This document shows, piece by piece, positions 11,794 to 22,073 of a stretch of 64,000 nucleotides of DNA. Position numbers and translations under genes: made by a program. How positions within the stretch are numbered: position 1 is the stretch's first letter; every line of letters begins with the position of its first letter. This DNA is from Mallotus nudiflorus (lineage: Eukaryota; Streptophyta; Magnoliopsida; Malpighiales; Euphorbiaceae): NCBI GenBank assembly GCA_947683625.1, contig CANTUR010000009.1:447501-511500 (forward strand), written 5' to 3'. The notes under the pieces are model-generated. The model was not told the DNA's origin. It saw only the letters and a program-made list of their open reading frames with translations, and did no database searches.

Positions 11794-13356
11794 TGATATA
11801 ATGCAAATGTGCATAGTTATTTAGGTTAGTTAAGGTTTATTTTCATTTGATTTCATTATGTTTTGTGTGTTTATTTGATTATGAAATTGTTGATTTTACT
11901 TGTTTGACCTTTATGGTTTATTATGTAGGTTTTATACATGTTTTAGACTCAAATCATGTTTAAAAGAGACTTGGAGTTGATTAGAACAAGTTGGGAAGCA
12001 TAAGAAGTCAAACTTGAATCTTTGAGAAGAGGTACAAATCATCACTAGAGGCATAACTCATAATAGAGAGCCTGACGAGTCGTCACCATGTAATGAGTCA
12101 TCAGAGTGATGCCTATTCAAAGAGTTGCAATTTTCAAGTTTGAATAGTTTTCATATTTCAGCCATAACTTCTCCTAAAGATGTCAAAATTAGGTGATTCA
12201 AGTTTTACTAGAAATATAATAGAATTATCTACAACTTTTATGAAGGAACATTCTAGAGTTAAAGTCATCTAAATGGACAAAAATTCCCTTGAAGCTACAA
12301 TATAAGCAAAGGGGAGTGACTTTTCATGTCGAGTGGTGCCTTTCCAACTCTAAATGAATTCTAGTCACTTCTAGCCACTTCTGAGGTCTATAAATACATA
12401 AATTTAGCATTGTTTTAGATATAAAGAATATAAGTGGTGTTTTAAAGATAGATAACAAGTGAGATATATTAAGTAGACATAAAGAGCATTGTAAAAGGAC
12501 AATTATTACTACTTAGTTTTTATTTTAGAAATTTTTTATCAAATCTAGTTTTGGAGGAGACAAACTTAAAGAGGAAAAATTCAAGAAGTACGCAAAGATC
12601 ATTAACTATTAAAAAACTTTTAGAAGATATAGTAGAAGGGTTTTATTCATTCAATCTTTTATCTTCCCTTTTCTATGTTGTATTTAATTATTGTTTGCTT
12701 TCTTAATCATGTATTTTGGCTAAGTCTTGTATGAGGATTACAATGATGAATTAATCTTAAGAACTATATTTTTATCTTTTATTATTTATGATTTAATTTC
12801 AATTAGTGCAAATGGTGTTATATATGCTTGATCATCATATGTAACTTGTTAATCGAAGTATTCACAACAAAAGTTGGGGTAATTTGAAATTACTTAAGAA
12901 TTCAATTTTTTTGAAGACAAGGATTTCATCTTAAGTGAATAAGAATTAGTATAATATCTTTTTGGTTTTCTTTTATCTTTATAATAACACGAGAGTGCTT
13001 ATAGACTCTAAGAGGAAATACCTTTAATCGACAATGAGAATTGCTTTTGAAGACTATAACTAATTTCTAATCAATATATTATATGATAATTATATGTAAA
13101 GTTCTTATTTAATTCTGAATTGTAAATTCCCTCATGCATATATTTTATTATAATTTCTCATAAGAATTTATAATAATTAGTAAGTAAGTTAGATTCTTTT
13201 TATTTGTTACATTAACTATTATTATCTTGATATTTCTTTGCCTATTCATTTGAGTATCTATTTGGTTAATACAAAGTTCAAATTCCTGAGTATTTGACAC
13301 CCAACTTGCTCTATGCTAATTCTTAGTGATTAGAGTATTAATTTGACCAACAATTA
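11794..13356 (+). repeat. Athila LTR1
   Basis: TGATATAATGC...CAATTA. Contains the palindrome TGACGAGTCGTCA at 12073-12085 and a TATA-like CTATAAATACATAAATTT near 12389. It lacks a short GTGGAATGTAA-type segment that LTR2 and LTR3 share near the middle. Confidence 0.9.
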
Positions 13357-13361
13357 AATTT

Positions 13362-13380
13362 TGGCACCATTGCCGAGGAA
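13362..13380 (+). other. Primer-binding site, unit A (tRNA-Asp type)
   Basis: TGGCACCATTGCCGAGGAA, five bases after LTR1. It is two substitutions from the complement of the plant tRNA-Asp(GTC) 3' end over its first 17 bases, as is known for Athila elements. Confidence 0.85.
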
Positions 13381-13518
13381 TTTGTTTAAGTGACTTTTAT
13401 TAACTTAGGGTAGAAAAAGGTTGTTCTAGGCCTTACTTTCATTTTTATTTTGTTTCAGTTAATTAGTTTTTGTTTTTTTATTGTTAGTTTTAGATTTAAT
13501 GTAATTTTGCTTTCCAGG

Positions 13519-14515
13519 ATGCTTACTAGAAGTACAAGTGATAATAATTTATACTTTGATCCTAAAATTGATTTAACTATATATGCTTTACACATGGACC
13601 AAAGATATAGAAGAGTGAACCAATAGAACTTTGACAATATGGCTGAACCGGAGAGAAGAACATTAGGCGATTTTGCTATGCCTAACATTTTTAGAAGTTT
13701 TGGAGGAATTGTGGCTGCAACCATTGCTAATAAAAATTTCAAAATTAAGGTAAGTATCATCCAAATGGTGCAGAACAACCAATTTGGAGGTTTACAAGGA
13801 GAGGATCTATATGCACACATTTTGACTTTTCTTAATGTATGTGAAACCATCAAAATCAATGGTGTGACTGATGACGTAATAAGGCTTAGACTTTTCCCAT
13901 TTTTAGTTAAGGAAACCTAGTGAATCAATCACAACATGGGACCAATTGAAGCAAGCATTCTTACATAAGTATTTTTTGCCACATAAGACAACCAAGTTTC
14001 GCAATGAGATTATAACTTTGAAGCAAAATGGAAGTGAGACAATCTATTCAGCTTGGGAGAGATTTAAAAATTTAAAGGCAATGTCGACATCACAGCTTAC
14101 TAGATTGTATGATCCCTCAAATTTTCCATAATGGGTTGATGGATAAGAATAGAAATATCATCAACGTAGCCTCTAGTGGGAAATGGATGGATAAGATGGC
14201 TAAGGAAACCATTACCTTGCTCAAAGAACTTGTATCTCAAGGATACATGGGTGATGAGACAACAATGACAAAAGCAAAAGGAGCCTTGGAACTTGACACC
14301 ATTAATTTTTTGAATGCAAAGGTAGATGCTCTCATAAAAATGGTTAGTAAGCATCAAATTAACTCTTTAGAAAGTACCAATGTTGTTTGTGAATTGTGTG
14401 GAGGATCACATTCATATTCTTTGTGTAGTATGAGTTATAATGAAGATGTGAGTTATGTACAAGGAGCTTTCAACCAAAGGATGAGGTTGAACTCAAATTC
14501 TTATAATCCCTAATA
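13519..14515 (+). pseudogene. Athila unit A gag
   Basis: Starts at the ATG at 13519 (MLTRSTSDNNLYFDPKID), directly after a CTTTCCAG acceptor-like tract. The core has RRTLGDFAMPN, IQMVQNNQFGGLQGED, INGVTDD and RLRLFPFLVKE, then after a small deletion WDQLKQAFLHKYF, NEIITLKQNGSETIYSAWER and SSGKWMDKM. This is the Athila Gag pattern (FELKPA-IQMVQ, GVTDDAIRLRLFPFSL, WERFK). A knuckle-like CELCGGSHSYSLC lies near 14390. Stops at 13631 and 13918 and frame changes near 14100 disable it. The deletion at 13917 removed the KAQIWLVSLP segment that unit B keeps. Confidence 0.88.
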
Positions 14516-15059
14516 GAGCAACCATCTAGGATTTTCTTGGTCAAATACATCTTCACAAATGAACCCTTTATTTAACCCAAACAACAAAACCCAAAGCCCA
14601 TTTGAATTCCCTGTGAAACAATAACCCAACATAAATCCAACCTTGAAAATCTTATGGAACATATTGTCAACCAATAAATGACCATAAACAAACAAAGTAA
14701 AGAGCAATTCAAGTAAATCAACACAAGGCTTGAACATCTTGCCACTCAAAATTGCATTCTTGAAAATCAAATTGCTCCAATAAGCCTCCTCTTCCAACAC
14801 CAAACCCTTAGGAAAGCTTCCTAGCCAACTAGAGTATGCATTGAAAGAGACTTGTCAAGAAATTACCGTAAGGAGTGGTAAGGAGGTTGAAAATGATGCT
14901 AGTAAAAATAAGGTCATGGTTGATGATGATGAAGCAGCAACAATTTAAGCTAGTAGTGGAACCAATGATGTGGATGTTATTGGCAAGAATGATGTTGAAA
15001 GTGTGAAGAAGGGTAAAAAAGATGATATAAACTCTCCTAAGGATGATGAACCAAAGGTA
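14516..15059 (+). pseudogene. Athila unit A gag-protease linker
   Basis: Asn/Gln/Pro-rich remnants (NPNNKTQSPFEFP), then PLGKLPSQLEYALKETCQ, an RSGKEV box and an acidic stretch. This order (LPSQ-...LRSGK) is the usual linker of Athila elements. Several stops. Confidence 0.7.
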
Positions 15060-15700
15060 GATCTTAAGGCACTACCTTTCCCTCAAAGATTCATAAGGCG
15101 GAACCTAGATAAGTAGTTTAGTAAATTCCTTAATTATCTTAAGGAAATAACTATTATTATACCATTTATGAATGCCATTAGAGATATGCCAACATGAGGT
15201 AAGTTTTTAAAAGATATTATTAGTCATAAGAACAAGCTTGAAGACTATAGTTTAGTATCTATTGTTGAAGAATCCAAAGCTATGTATTCCAAATCTCTAC
15301 TAAAATGAGGAGATCTAGGTTATTTTACAGTTCCTTATTTATTGGTGGCACTCATTTTGATAAAGCTTTGTGTAATATTGGAGCTAGTGTTAGTATTATG
15401 CCTTACTCGGTAAGACAAGAGGCTTAATTTGGGAGAACTGAAACCTACAAACATGTGTCTTTCCATGGAAGATAAATCCATCACATATCCACTTGGAATT
15501 CTTGTAAATGTGCCAATGAAGATGGGGAAGTTTGTAATACCAGTTGATTTTGTAGTTATGGAAATGGAGGAAGACTTAGAGATTCTAATTTTGTTTGGAT
15601 GACCATTTTTGGTAACAACTGGTGTAATGATAGATATGAAAAAGGCAAGATTACATTAGAAGTGAACAATATGAGTTTAGAGTTTGATGTATTCAAGATA
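15060..15700 (+). pseudogene. Athila unit A protease
   Basis: LKALPFPQRFIRRNLDK marks the start. LKEITIIIPFMNAIRDMP, KLEDYSLVS and FTVPYL follow, then an active-site remnant around VILELVLVLCL in a shifted frame (unit B keeps DIRASVSLIPYSLYKRF there). It ends GKFVIPVDFVVMEMEEDLEI with PFLVTTGVMIDMKK. Athila proteases have CDLGAS-N-MP; neither unit keeps the full active site. Confidence 0.82.
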
Positions 15701-16180
15701 ATGAAGTCTACAACAGTGGAAGTAATAAGTAGAATTGATTCCATTGATGTTTTTTATGAATGTGTGGATGAGGTCATACATGGATGCTTAAAGCAAGATC
15801 CAATTGAGCCATATAAGGACCATGAGACTAGTGATAAACTTTTGAAGGTAACTTCATACCTACCTTCCCATAGGATTTTAAGGTTTGAACCATTAAAAGA
15901 GGATGATGATCTAAAGGTCACTACACCAGATGAAAAAGTGAATTTAGAGCTCAAGCCTTTACCATCCAATTTAAGATATATATTTCTTGACTCTAACTCT
16001 GAATTTCCTTTTATTGTAAATTTATCTTTGTCTAGTGTTAATATTGATGCCTTGTGTGATGTGTTGCTTAGTCATAAGTCTGCCCTTAGTTATTCTATTA
16101 ATGATTTAAAGGGCATTAGTCCAAAATTGTGTATGCATATAATTCTCTTAGAGGATAATGCCAACCCTTCCATTGAAGGT
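15701..16180 (+). pseudogene. Athila unit A protease-RT linker
   Basis: Part of an open frame at 15599-16183. Shows DSIDVFYECVDEVIHGCL, VNLELKPLPSNLRYIFLDSN, FPFIVNLSLSSVNIDALCDV and YSINDLKGISPKLCMHIILL. The last segment is the conserved RT entry of Athila (LKGISPS-CMH-I-LE). Confidence 0.8.
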
Positions 16181-16995
16181 TAAAGGTGATTAAATCCCAT
16201 GCTCAAGGAAGTAGTGAGAAAGGAGGTAATTAAGCTGCTTGATAATGGAATCATATATTCCATTAATGATAGTAATTGGGTGAGCCCTGTTCAAGTTGTT
16301 CCAAAGAAGGGAGGCTTAAACGTTGTTAGGAATGAATCTAATGATTTGATACTTACTAGAACTATCACTAAATGGCCGTATGTTCATAGATTATAGAAAT
16401 TTAAATAAAGCAACTAGAAAGGATCATTTTCCATTACCTTTTAACGATCAAGTTCTTGAGAGATGAGCTAATTTTCTATATTTTTGGACTAAGTGGTTTT
16501 TACCAAATTCCCATTCATCTCAAAGACCAATCTAACACTACATTTACATGCCCATACAATACTTTTACATTTAGGTGTATGCCTTTTACTTTATGCATTG
16601 CGCCTTCAACTTTTCAAAGATGTATATGTTCAATCTTTAATGATTTACTTAATGATTGTGTAGAAGTTTTCATGGATGACTTTAGTGTTTATGGATCTAA
16701 CTTTTCAAATTTTCTAGAAAATCTTTCTAGCTTGGACACTTAATATCTAAGAGAAGCATTAAAATTGATAAGGCAAAAATAGAAGTGATTGATAAACTGC
16801 TGCATCTAAAATGTGTGAAGGAAATAAGAAGCTTTCTTCGACATACGAGTTTTTATCGAAGATTTATTAAAGATTTTTCCAAGATTGCAAAGCCATTATG
16901 CAAAATACTTGCTAAAGATGTTGTATTTGAGTTCAATGAGGCATACATTGATACATTTGAGGCTTTAAAGCAGGCTCTTATTTCAGCACTAGTTT
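16181..16995 (+). pseudogene. Athila unit A reverse transcriptase, with ~85-bp deletion
   Basis: KEVVRKEVIKLLDNGIIY, WVSPVQVVPKKGG, then in another frame MFIDYRNLNKATRKDHFPLP, then FYQIPIHLKDQ, CMPFTLCIAPSTFQRC and the intact catalytic box EVFMDDFSVYGSNF near 16665. About 85 bp after FLENLS are missing relative to unit B, fusing SSLDT-stop onto the region of HLISRRG. It ends with EIRSFLRHTSFYRRFIKDFS (connection domain). At least three lesions. Confidence 0.86.
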
Positions 16996-17410
16996 TGTAA
17001 CCACCCAATTGGGAGCAACTGTTTGAAATTATGTGTGCTGTTAGTAACTTTGTGATGGGAGCTATTCTTGGTCAAAGGAAGGAAGGAAAGCCTTTTGTGA
17101 TATACTATGCTAGCAAACTACTTGATGATACTCAAATCAACTACACCACCACGAAAAAGGAGTTGCTTGCTATTGTGTATGCATTTGACATGTTTAGAGT
17201 GTATCTTATAGGGCAAAAGGTGATTGTACATTCAAACCATGCCACTCTTAAGTACCTCTTAAGTAAGAAAGATGCAAAGCTTAGGCTCATATAGTCGATA
17301 TTAATGCTTCAAGAGTTTGATTGGGAACTATAAGACAAGAAAGGCACTAAAAAATCACTTGTAGATCATCTATCTAGATTAAATCAGGATAAATTAAAGG
17401 AACATGATGA
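16996..17410 (+). pseudogene. Athila unit A RNase H
   Basis: PPNWEQLFEIMCAVSNFVMGAILGQ, KPFVIYYASKLLDDTQINYT, KKELLAIVYAFDMFRVYL and KVIVHSNHATLKYLLSKKDA follow the Ty3/gypsy RNase H. The first catalytic Asp (CDAS in unit B's relatives) is lost (CAVS), while the ELLA Glu and the later SNHA are present (Asp replaced by Asn). A stop at 17292 interrupts KLRLIQW-like sequence. Confidence 0.85.
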
Positions 17411-18750
17411 TGGAGTACCTATTAATTAGACATTTCATGGTGAACATCTTTTAAGTATGGCATCAAAGGAACTTCCATGGTTTGCAGATATTGTAAACTA
17501 TCTTCTGAGTGATATTCTTCCTTATAGAATGGATTATAGATAACGGAAGCAATTCTTACATGATAGCAAATTTAACTATTGGGAGGAGCCATTGCTTTAC
17601 AAGAGATGTGCATATGGTTTGATTAGAAGGTGCATTCTTAAAGATGAAGCTCAAGATGTTTTATGACATTGCCATGCTATGGATGTTGGAGGGCATTTTA
17701 GTGCAACAAAAATAGCATCAAGGTACTACAATATAGTTTTTGGTGGCCAAATTTATTTAAAGATGCTAGAGAATTTGTGCTAACATCTAATATATGTCAA
17801 AGAATGGGTAATATATCTAGGAAATAGGAGATGCCTTTATAAGGAATACTAGAAGTTAAGCTCTTTGATGTGTGGGGAATAGACTTCATGGGTCCATTTC
17901 CTAGTTCTTTAGGTAACAAGTATATTTTAATTATGGTTGATTATGTCTCTAATTGGGTAGAAGTAATGCCAACCATTACTAATGATGCTAAAGTGGTAAA
18001 GAAGATGCTCAATAAGGTAATCTTCCCAAGTTTTGGTACTCCAAGAGCATTGATTAGTGATGGAGGATCATATTTATGTAATCATGTGATTGAAGCTCTT
18101 CTAAAAAAGTATGGGGTGACACATAAGATAGCTGCTCTATATGATCCATAAATAAGTGGGCAGGTTAAGTAATAGAGATATTAAAAGGATTCTTGAGAAA
18201 ACTATATTCTTCAAGAAAAGATTAGGCATTGAAATTAGATCATGCTTTATGGAAAGATAGGACAGCCTTTAAAACTCCAATTGGCCTCACTCCTTATCAA
18301 TTTGTTTATGGCAAGTCTTGTCATTTACCTATTGAATTGGAGCATAAGACATATTAGGCAACATGGGCATTGAATTTTGACTTAATGAAAGTCGGTAGGA
18401 AAAGATTGATTTAGCTTAATAAGTTAGATGAATTAAGAATGAATGCTTATGAGAATGCAAAGTTGTACAAGGATCACACCAAGTTATGGCATGATAAGAA
18501 TTTATCCAAAAAAGAATTCAAAGTAGGAGAGCTTGTTCTCCTTTATAATTCATGTCTCAGGTTATTTCTAGGAAAGTTAAAGTCACGGTGGTTGGGTCCC
18601 TTCACAATTATCAAAGTTTATCTTCATGGTGCAGTCAATATTACCAATGAAAAGGGGGAAATCTTTAAGGTTAATGGACATCGTCTCAAGCCTTACTTGA
18701 TTGGTGAAGAAATTGATCCAAGTCGATCTATTTCCCTATCAACACCTTAA
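17411..18750 (+). pseudogene. Athila unit A integrase
   Basis: The N-terminal zinc-binding region is readable as EEPLLYKRC, GLIRRCI, HCHAMDVGGHFSATK with stops. The core keeps the first Asp (VWGIDFMGPFPSS) and second Asp (RALISDGGSYLCN). The Glu region after HKIAALYDP-stop-ISGQVK is destroyed. The C-terminal segment at 18439-18750 is open: MNAYENAKLYKDHTKLWHDK, LYNSCLRLFLGKLKSRWLGP, VNGHRLKPYL. It ends SLSTP-stop at 18750. Would insert the cDNA if intact. Confidence 0.86.
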
Positions 18751-19019
18751 TTTAACTAAAGTAAATCTAACTATAGACCTTTAAATTTTGCAAGGTTTGA
18801 TTGTAGTTCTATTTTGTTGTGAATTTAATTTAGTTTTTTCTTATTTCTACATTTAGAATTAGCCTTTTATTTGCTAAGTGGTAACACATTTCTAAGTTTT
18901 TTTTATTTACTTAACCTTTAATTCTTCAATCTATGCAATTCAAATACTAAGTAGTACTATTAATATTAATATTATTATTTTAAAAAATAACAAATAATAA
19001 ATAAATATAGGGGAAACAT
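18751..19019 (+). other. AT-rich 3' non-coding after pol, unit A
   Basis: No ORF. The same sequence follows pol in unit B (29548-29820). Ends in an ATT/AAT-rich run before the palindrome cluster. Confidence 0.6.
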
Positions 19020-19200
19020 TGTTTGGTGATGAGTCGTCACAAAAGGCATGACTCGTCATATAACCCCACAGACATGAGTCCTCACTCAAGGTAAGACTTG
19101 TGACTTACTATATTGCATGGTGCCGAGTCATCACAATGGTGACAATTTGTCACAAAAAGTGTTGGTGATGAGTCGGCACCGAAGGTGACGACTTATGCCA
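19020..19200 (+). promoter_or_regulatory. Cluster of GTGATGAGTCGTCAC-like palindromes, unit A
   Basis: About six degenerate copies of a dyad word in 180 bp: GTGATGAGTCGTCAC near 19026, CATGACTCGTCAT, CATGAGTCCTCAC, CGAGTCATCACAATG, GTGACAATTTGTCAC and GTGATGAGTCGGCACC. The same word occurs once or twice in each LTR. It resembles bZIP sites (TGAGTCA, TGACG). Regulatory use is inferred. Confidence 0.5.
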
Positions 19201-19215
19201 CTCACTTTCACACCT

Positions 19216-19220
<5 letters not shown>

Positions 19221-19262
<42 letters not shown>
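19221..19262. repeat. (TA)n microsatellite
   Basis: About 42 bp of uninterrupted TA in unit A. The equivalent place in unit B is ATT then AT (30026-30069). Confidence 0.95.
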
Positions 19263-19268
<6 letters not shown>

Positions 19269-19456
19269 GGCATTAATATTATTAATATTCTTACATTTAA
19301 CATATTTATATTGTTAATATATTTGTCTTACTCTATTTATTTCCCCAATAATTACAACTCCTAATAGTGAAAAGTCATGCCTTTTCAAAATTTCTCATGC
19401 CTTTTCACCATTCTCCATGACTTATCACTATCACTTACACCCCTACCCTACTACCT

Positions 19457-19753
19457 CTATATATACACCCTTTGACTACACCTTCCCAACACACAAAAAT
19501 CCCATACATTTTTATTTCTTTGTTTAGTCTCTTCCTTACTCTTTTTCTTCTATACATATATGTACACTTAGTCTTTTCATTTCTCCCTCATTTCCTCACT
19601 TAGTCTCTTCATTTTTCTTTTTTCTCTCTTCTTCTTTCTTAACCATAACTGAATTATCACATACTTAATCTCCATATTTCTTTATTTTTTTTTATCACCA
19701 TCTACCAACTTCATTCTCTACACTTCAAGTTCTCTTTAAGTAATACTCTTCAA
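19457..19753 (+). promoter_or_regulatory. TATA box and CT-rich leader before env-position ORF, unit A
   Basis: CTATATATACACC at 19457-19469 is followed by CTACACCTTCCCAACACAC about 25-30 bp on (plausible start), then about 240 bp rich in C and T up to the ATG at 19754. Unit B has the same layout at 30283-30574. TATA plus pyrimidine-patch leader is a common plant core-promoter style. Alternatively this is just the untranslated spacer of a spliced env message. Confidence 0.45.
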
Positions 19754-20967
19754 ATGGGTAAGACAAGAGCATCATTATCCAAGAGACCTCATGTGGAAGA
19801 GGGGCAACATCAAGAAGATGAAAATCTTTCACAAACTTACAAAGCTAAGTTTCCTATCCTTTCCCATAAAGAGGGTGCTCTCTTTACCATTATCAAGTTT
19901 AGGGAAATCACAGATTGTAAGTACATTCCTGATTCTCACTTAAATGATGTAGGTATGTTTGAATCTTTTGATAGAATGTTGACACAATGTGGACTTAAGA
20001 AGTTTGTCTCCATGCATGAAGATACATATGTGGAATTAATTATAGAATTTTACACTACATTGGATGTAAATTCAAATAACTCTCAAATTCTAGAATTTTG
20101 AATGCATAGAAATAAACATAAACTTATATACTCTTTTATGCAGTGTGTCTTTCACTTTAAAAAGGATGGATTATGTGATCCCACACCATCTTTGAAATTG
20201 AATGAATTCTAGACATTTCTTACTGATTTGCACACACCATTTTAGCCTAAGAAAGGAAAGGCTATGTTTATCAAAGAATTGAAATATTGGTTGTTGCATA
20301 AGGTGATTACATGTGTCATTTTTTACAAAATTGAGTTTAATTGCATCACTTAACAAGAGTTGTTTTTAATATGGTGCATTCACAATAAAAAATAAGTTTG
20401 TTAGACTTATTGGATATTTAATCAGTTGTTGGCTTGTGCTCCATGTAAAGATGTACCTCTAACTCATAGGCATATGATTACTATTGTTGCCAAAGCTTTG
20501 AACATTGATCTTGATAACTATAACTGAATTTTGAAGTGTTCTTATTTTATAAAATAAGCATTTGTAAGAGGAGAAGTTGTGGATTCTGCATTTCATTTAA
20601 TTCCTGCAAAAATGAGATCATGTTGGAGAGGGATTGAACAACCACGTCTGGTTGTGGACCATCAAGATGAAAAGGAAAAAGAAACTGATCCTGAGGAGGA
20701 TTTTTCTTCTTATACACCATATGGTGATGTCCCTTTACTTACTTATCCTATTTAAGGGGAAGCTGGTGGTTCCTCAAGTGCACAACCAAATGTTTAGGAT
20801 CAAATCTTGAAGACACAAATTGCAAAGCAATGTCAATTGAATGATAGGGAATTTCATAACCAACAACTCGATCATAGATAAAGGAAGATGGAATAGAAGT
20901 TGAACCAATTCTTTGCTCATTTTGGATATTTGATCGAGTCTCCTCCTCATACCCAGAGGTCGATTAG
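19754..20967 (+). pseudogene. Athila unit A 3' ORF (env-position protein)
   Basis: Starts MGKTRASLSKRPHVEEG at the ATG at 19754. Readable segments: FREITDCKYIPDSHLNDVGM, ESFDRMLTQCGLKKFVSM, DTYVELIIEFYTTLD, LLACAPCKDVPLTH, FVRGEVVDSAFHLIP and an acidic stretch. Ends LNQFFAHFGYLIESPP near 20945. This matches the protein encoded after pol in Athila elements, often called env-like from its position only. I see no signal peptide or convincing membrane segment. At least ten in-frame stops after codon 115. Confidence 0.78.
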
Positions 20968-21004
20968 GGGAGTACTACTTTCCTTTCCTTACTTTATTTT
21001 TCAT

Positions 21005-21046
21005 CACATTGAGGTTAATGTGTATCCTTAAGTGTGGGGGAAGGAA
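21005..21046 (+). promoter_or_regulatory. Hairpin plus internal polypurine tract, unit A
   Basis: CACATTGAGGTTAATGTG (6-bp stem, loop GAGGTT) at 21005-21022, then AGTGTGGGGGAAGGA at 21031-21045. The same pair occurs in unit B at about 31824-31863. It lies about 1 kb upstream of the canonical PPT, which has its own hairpin. Confidence 0.6.
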
Positions 21047-22034
21047 TTTTATTAGGGAATTATATTAATATATTATTAGTATACTATTCATATATTTTTT
21101 GTTATTTTGCATTATATTTTCATTCATTCTTCTCTCATATTTAATAAGTAGTTATCTTAAAGGCTTATTTGATTTTGATTGAGGTTAAATTTTAATATTG
21201 ATAGTTAGATTTTTATGCTCAATTAGTAGAAGTTGGAAGTTTCATTTAGTATAGGATATAAGTTTATCTTTTTATCTCTTTTTATTATTTCTCAGATCTA
21301 AAAAAAAGTTTAGTAAACTTACTAACTATGCTTAAGGCTAAGGTGGTAAGGATTTAAGCTTAGGTTTTCTTAGGAATTTGAGTTGCCTTAGCAAAACTAT
21401 TGCCATAATTCATATAGAACTCACTTTTCAATAATGGATAAGGATAAAGAAAAAAAAGAAAAGAAAAAGAAAAATAATAAATAAAGAATGCTTGTGAAGT
21501 GATGCATTTTGAGTAAATTGTATGTAATTGAGTATGCTCCTTAGTTACATTCACTTGGAAAGGGATGTATAACATCATAAGTAGATGTATTTCGAGTAAG
21601 TTATATGTAATTGAGTATGCTCCTTGGTCGCATTCATTCGAAAAGAAAACATCTATAAAATATATATATCTATGAATAAAATGTCTAAAAATGCCATGAG
21701 AAAAGTGAGTTGATGTGTGTGCCTAATATTGTCTCAAGGTTGCTTTTGTTTCTAGGAAACTTAATTTTGAAGAATGATTATTTTGGTTATATAGCTTGGT
21801 TAGAACTTTGACTTTGCATTTTTTATTTTATTCTTAGTAAATTGAGATAAATTAGTAAATTTATTGTTTATACTATGAAGCTTCTTTGTTTCATCATTTT
21901 TGAGCATTAAAAGTCTAATTATTAAACCATCATTTTCTAACCTCTTTCCTTATTAAAATGACTTGATAAAGTAACTACATTTATTCTTGAGAAGATGAAA
22001 ATCTTGTTAACTTTTTTATACTAGATCTTTATTT
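21047..22034 (+). other. Athila unit A 3' non-coding region
   Basis: AT-rich with no ORF. Contains a tandem duplication of about 82 bp (21501-21655; ATTGAGTATGCTCCTTAG-type sequence twice) that is single in unit B. Confidence 0.6.
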
Positions 22035-22073
22035 CTTGCTTGAGGGCAAGCAAGATCAATGTATGGGGGAGTT
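22035..22073 (+). promoter_or_regulatory. Hairpin and polypurine tract before LTR2
   Basis: CTTGCTTGAGGGCAAGCAAG (22035-22054) is a perfect 8-bp stem with a 4-base loop, followed by GTATGGGGGAGTT ending at the LTR start. The purine tract primes plus-strand synthesis in this family. In unit B the hairpin (32816-32835) has one mismatch. Confidence 0.8.

Noticed and set aside
13455..13859. 134-codon minus-strand open frame opposite Athila gag, with similar frames at 23791-24072 and 61137-61475
   Set aside because: It recurs only because gag recurs. The plus strand carries the Gag motifs, and the minus frame has no known domain.
19221..19262. TA run as an origin or matrix-attachment site
   Set aside because: Simple microsatellites occur at several places here (30026, 32400, 35766), and nothing else supports such a role.
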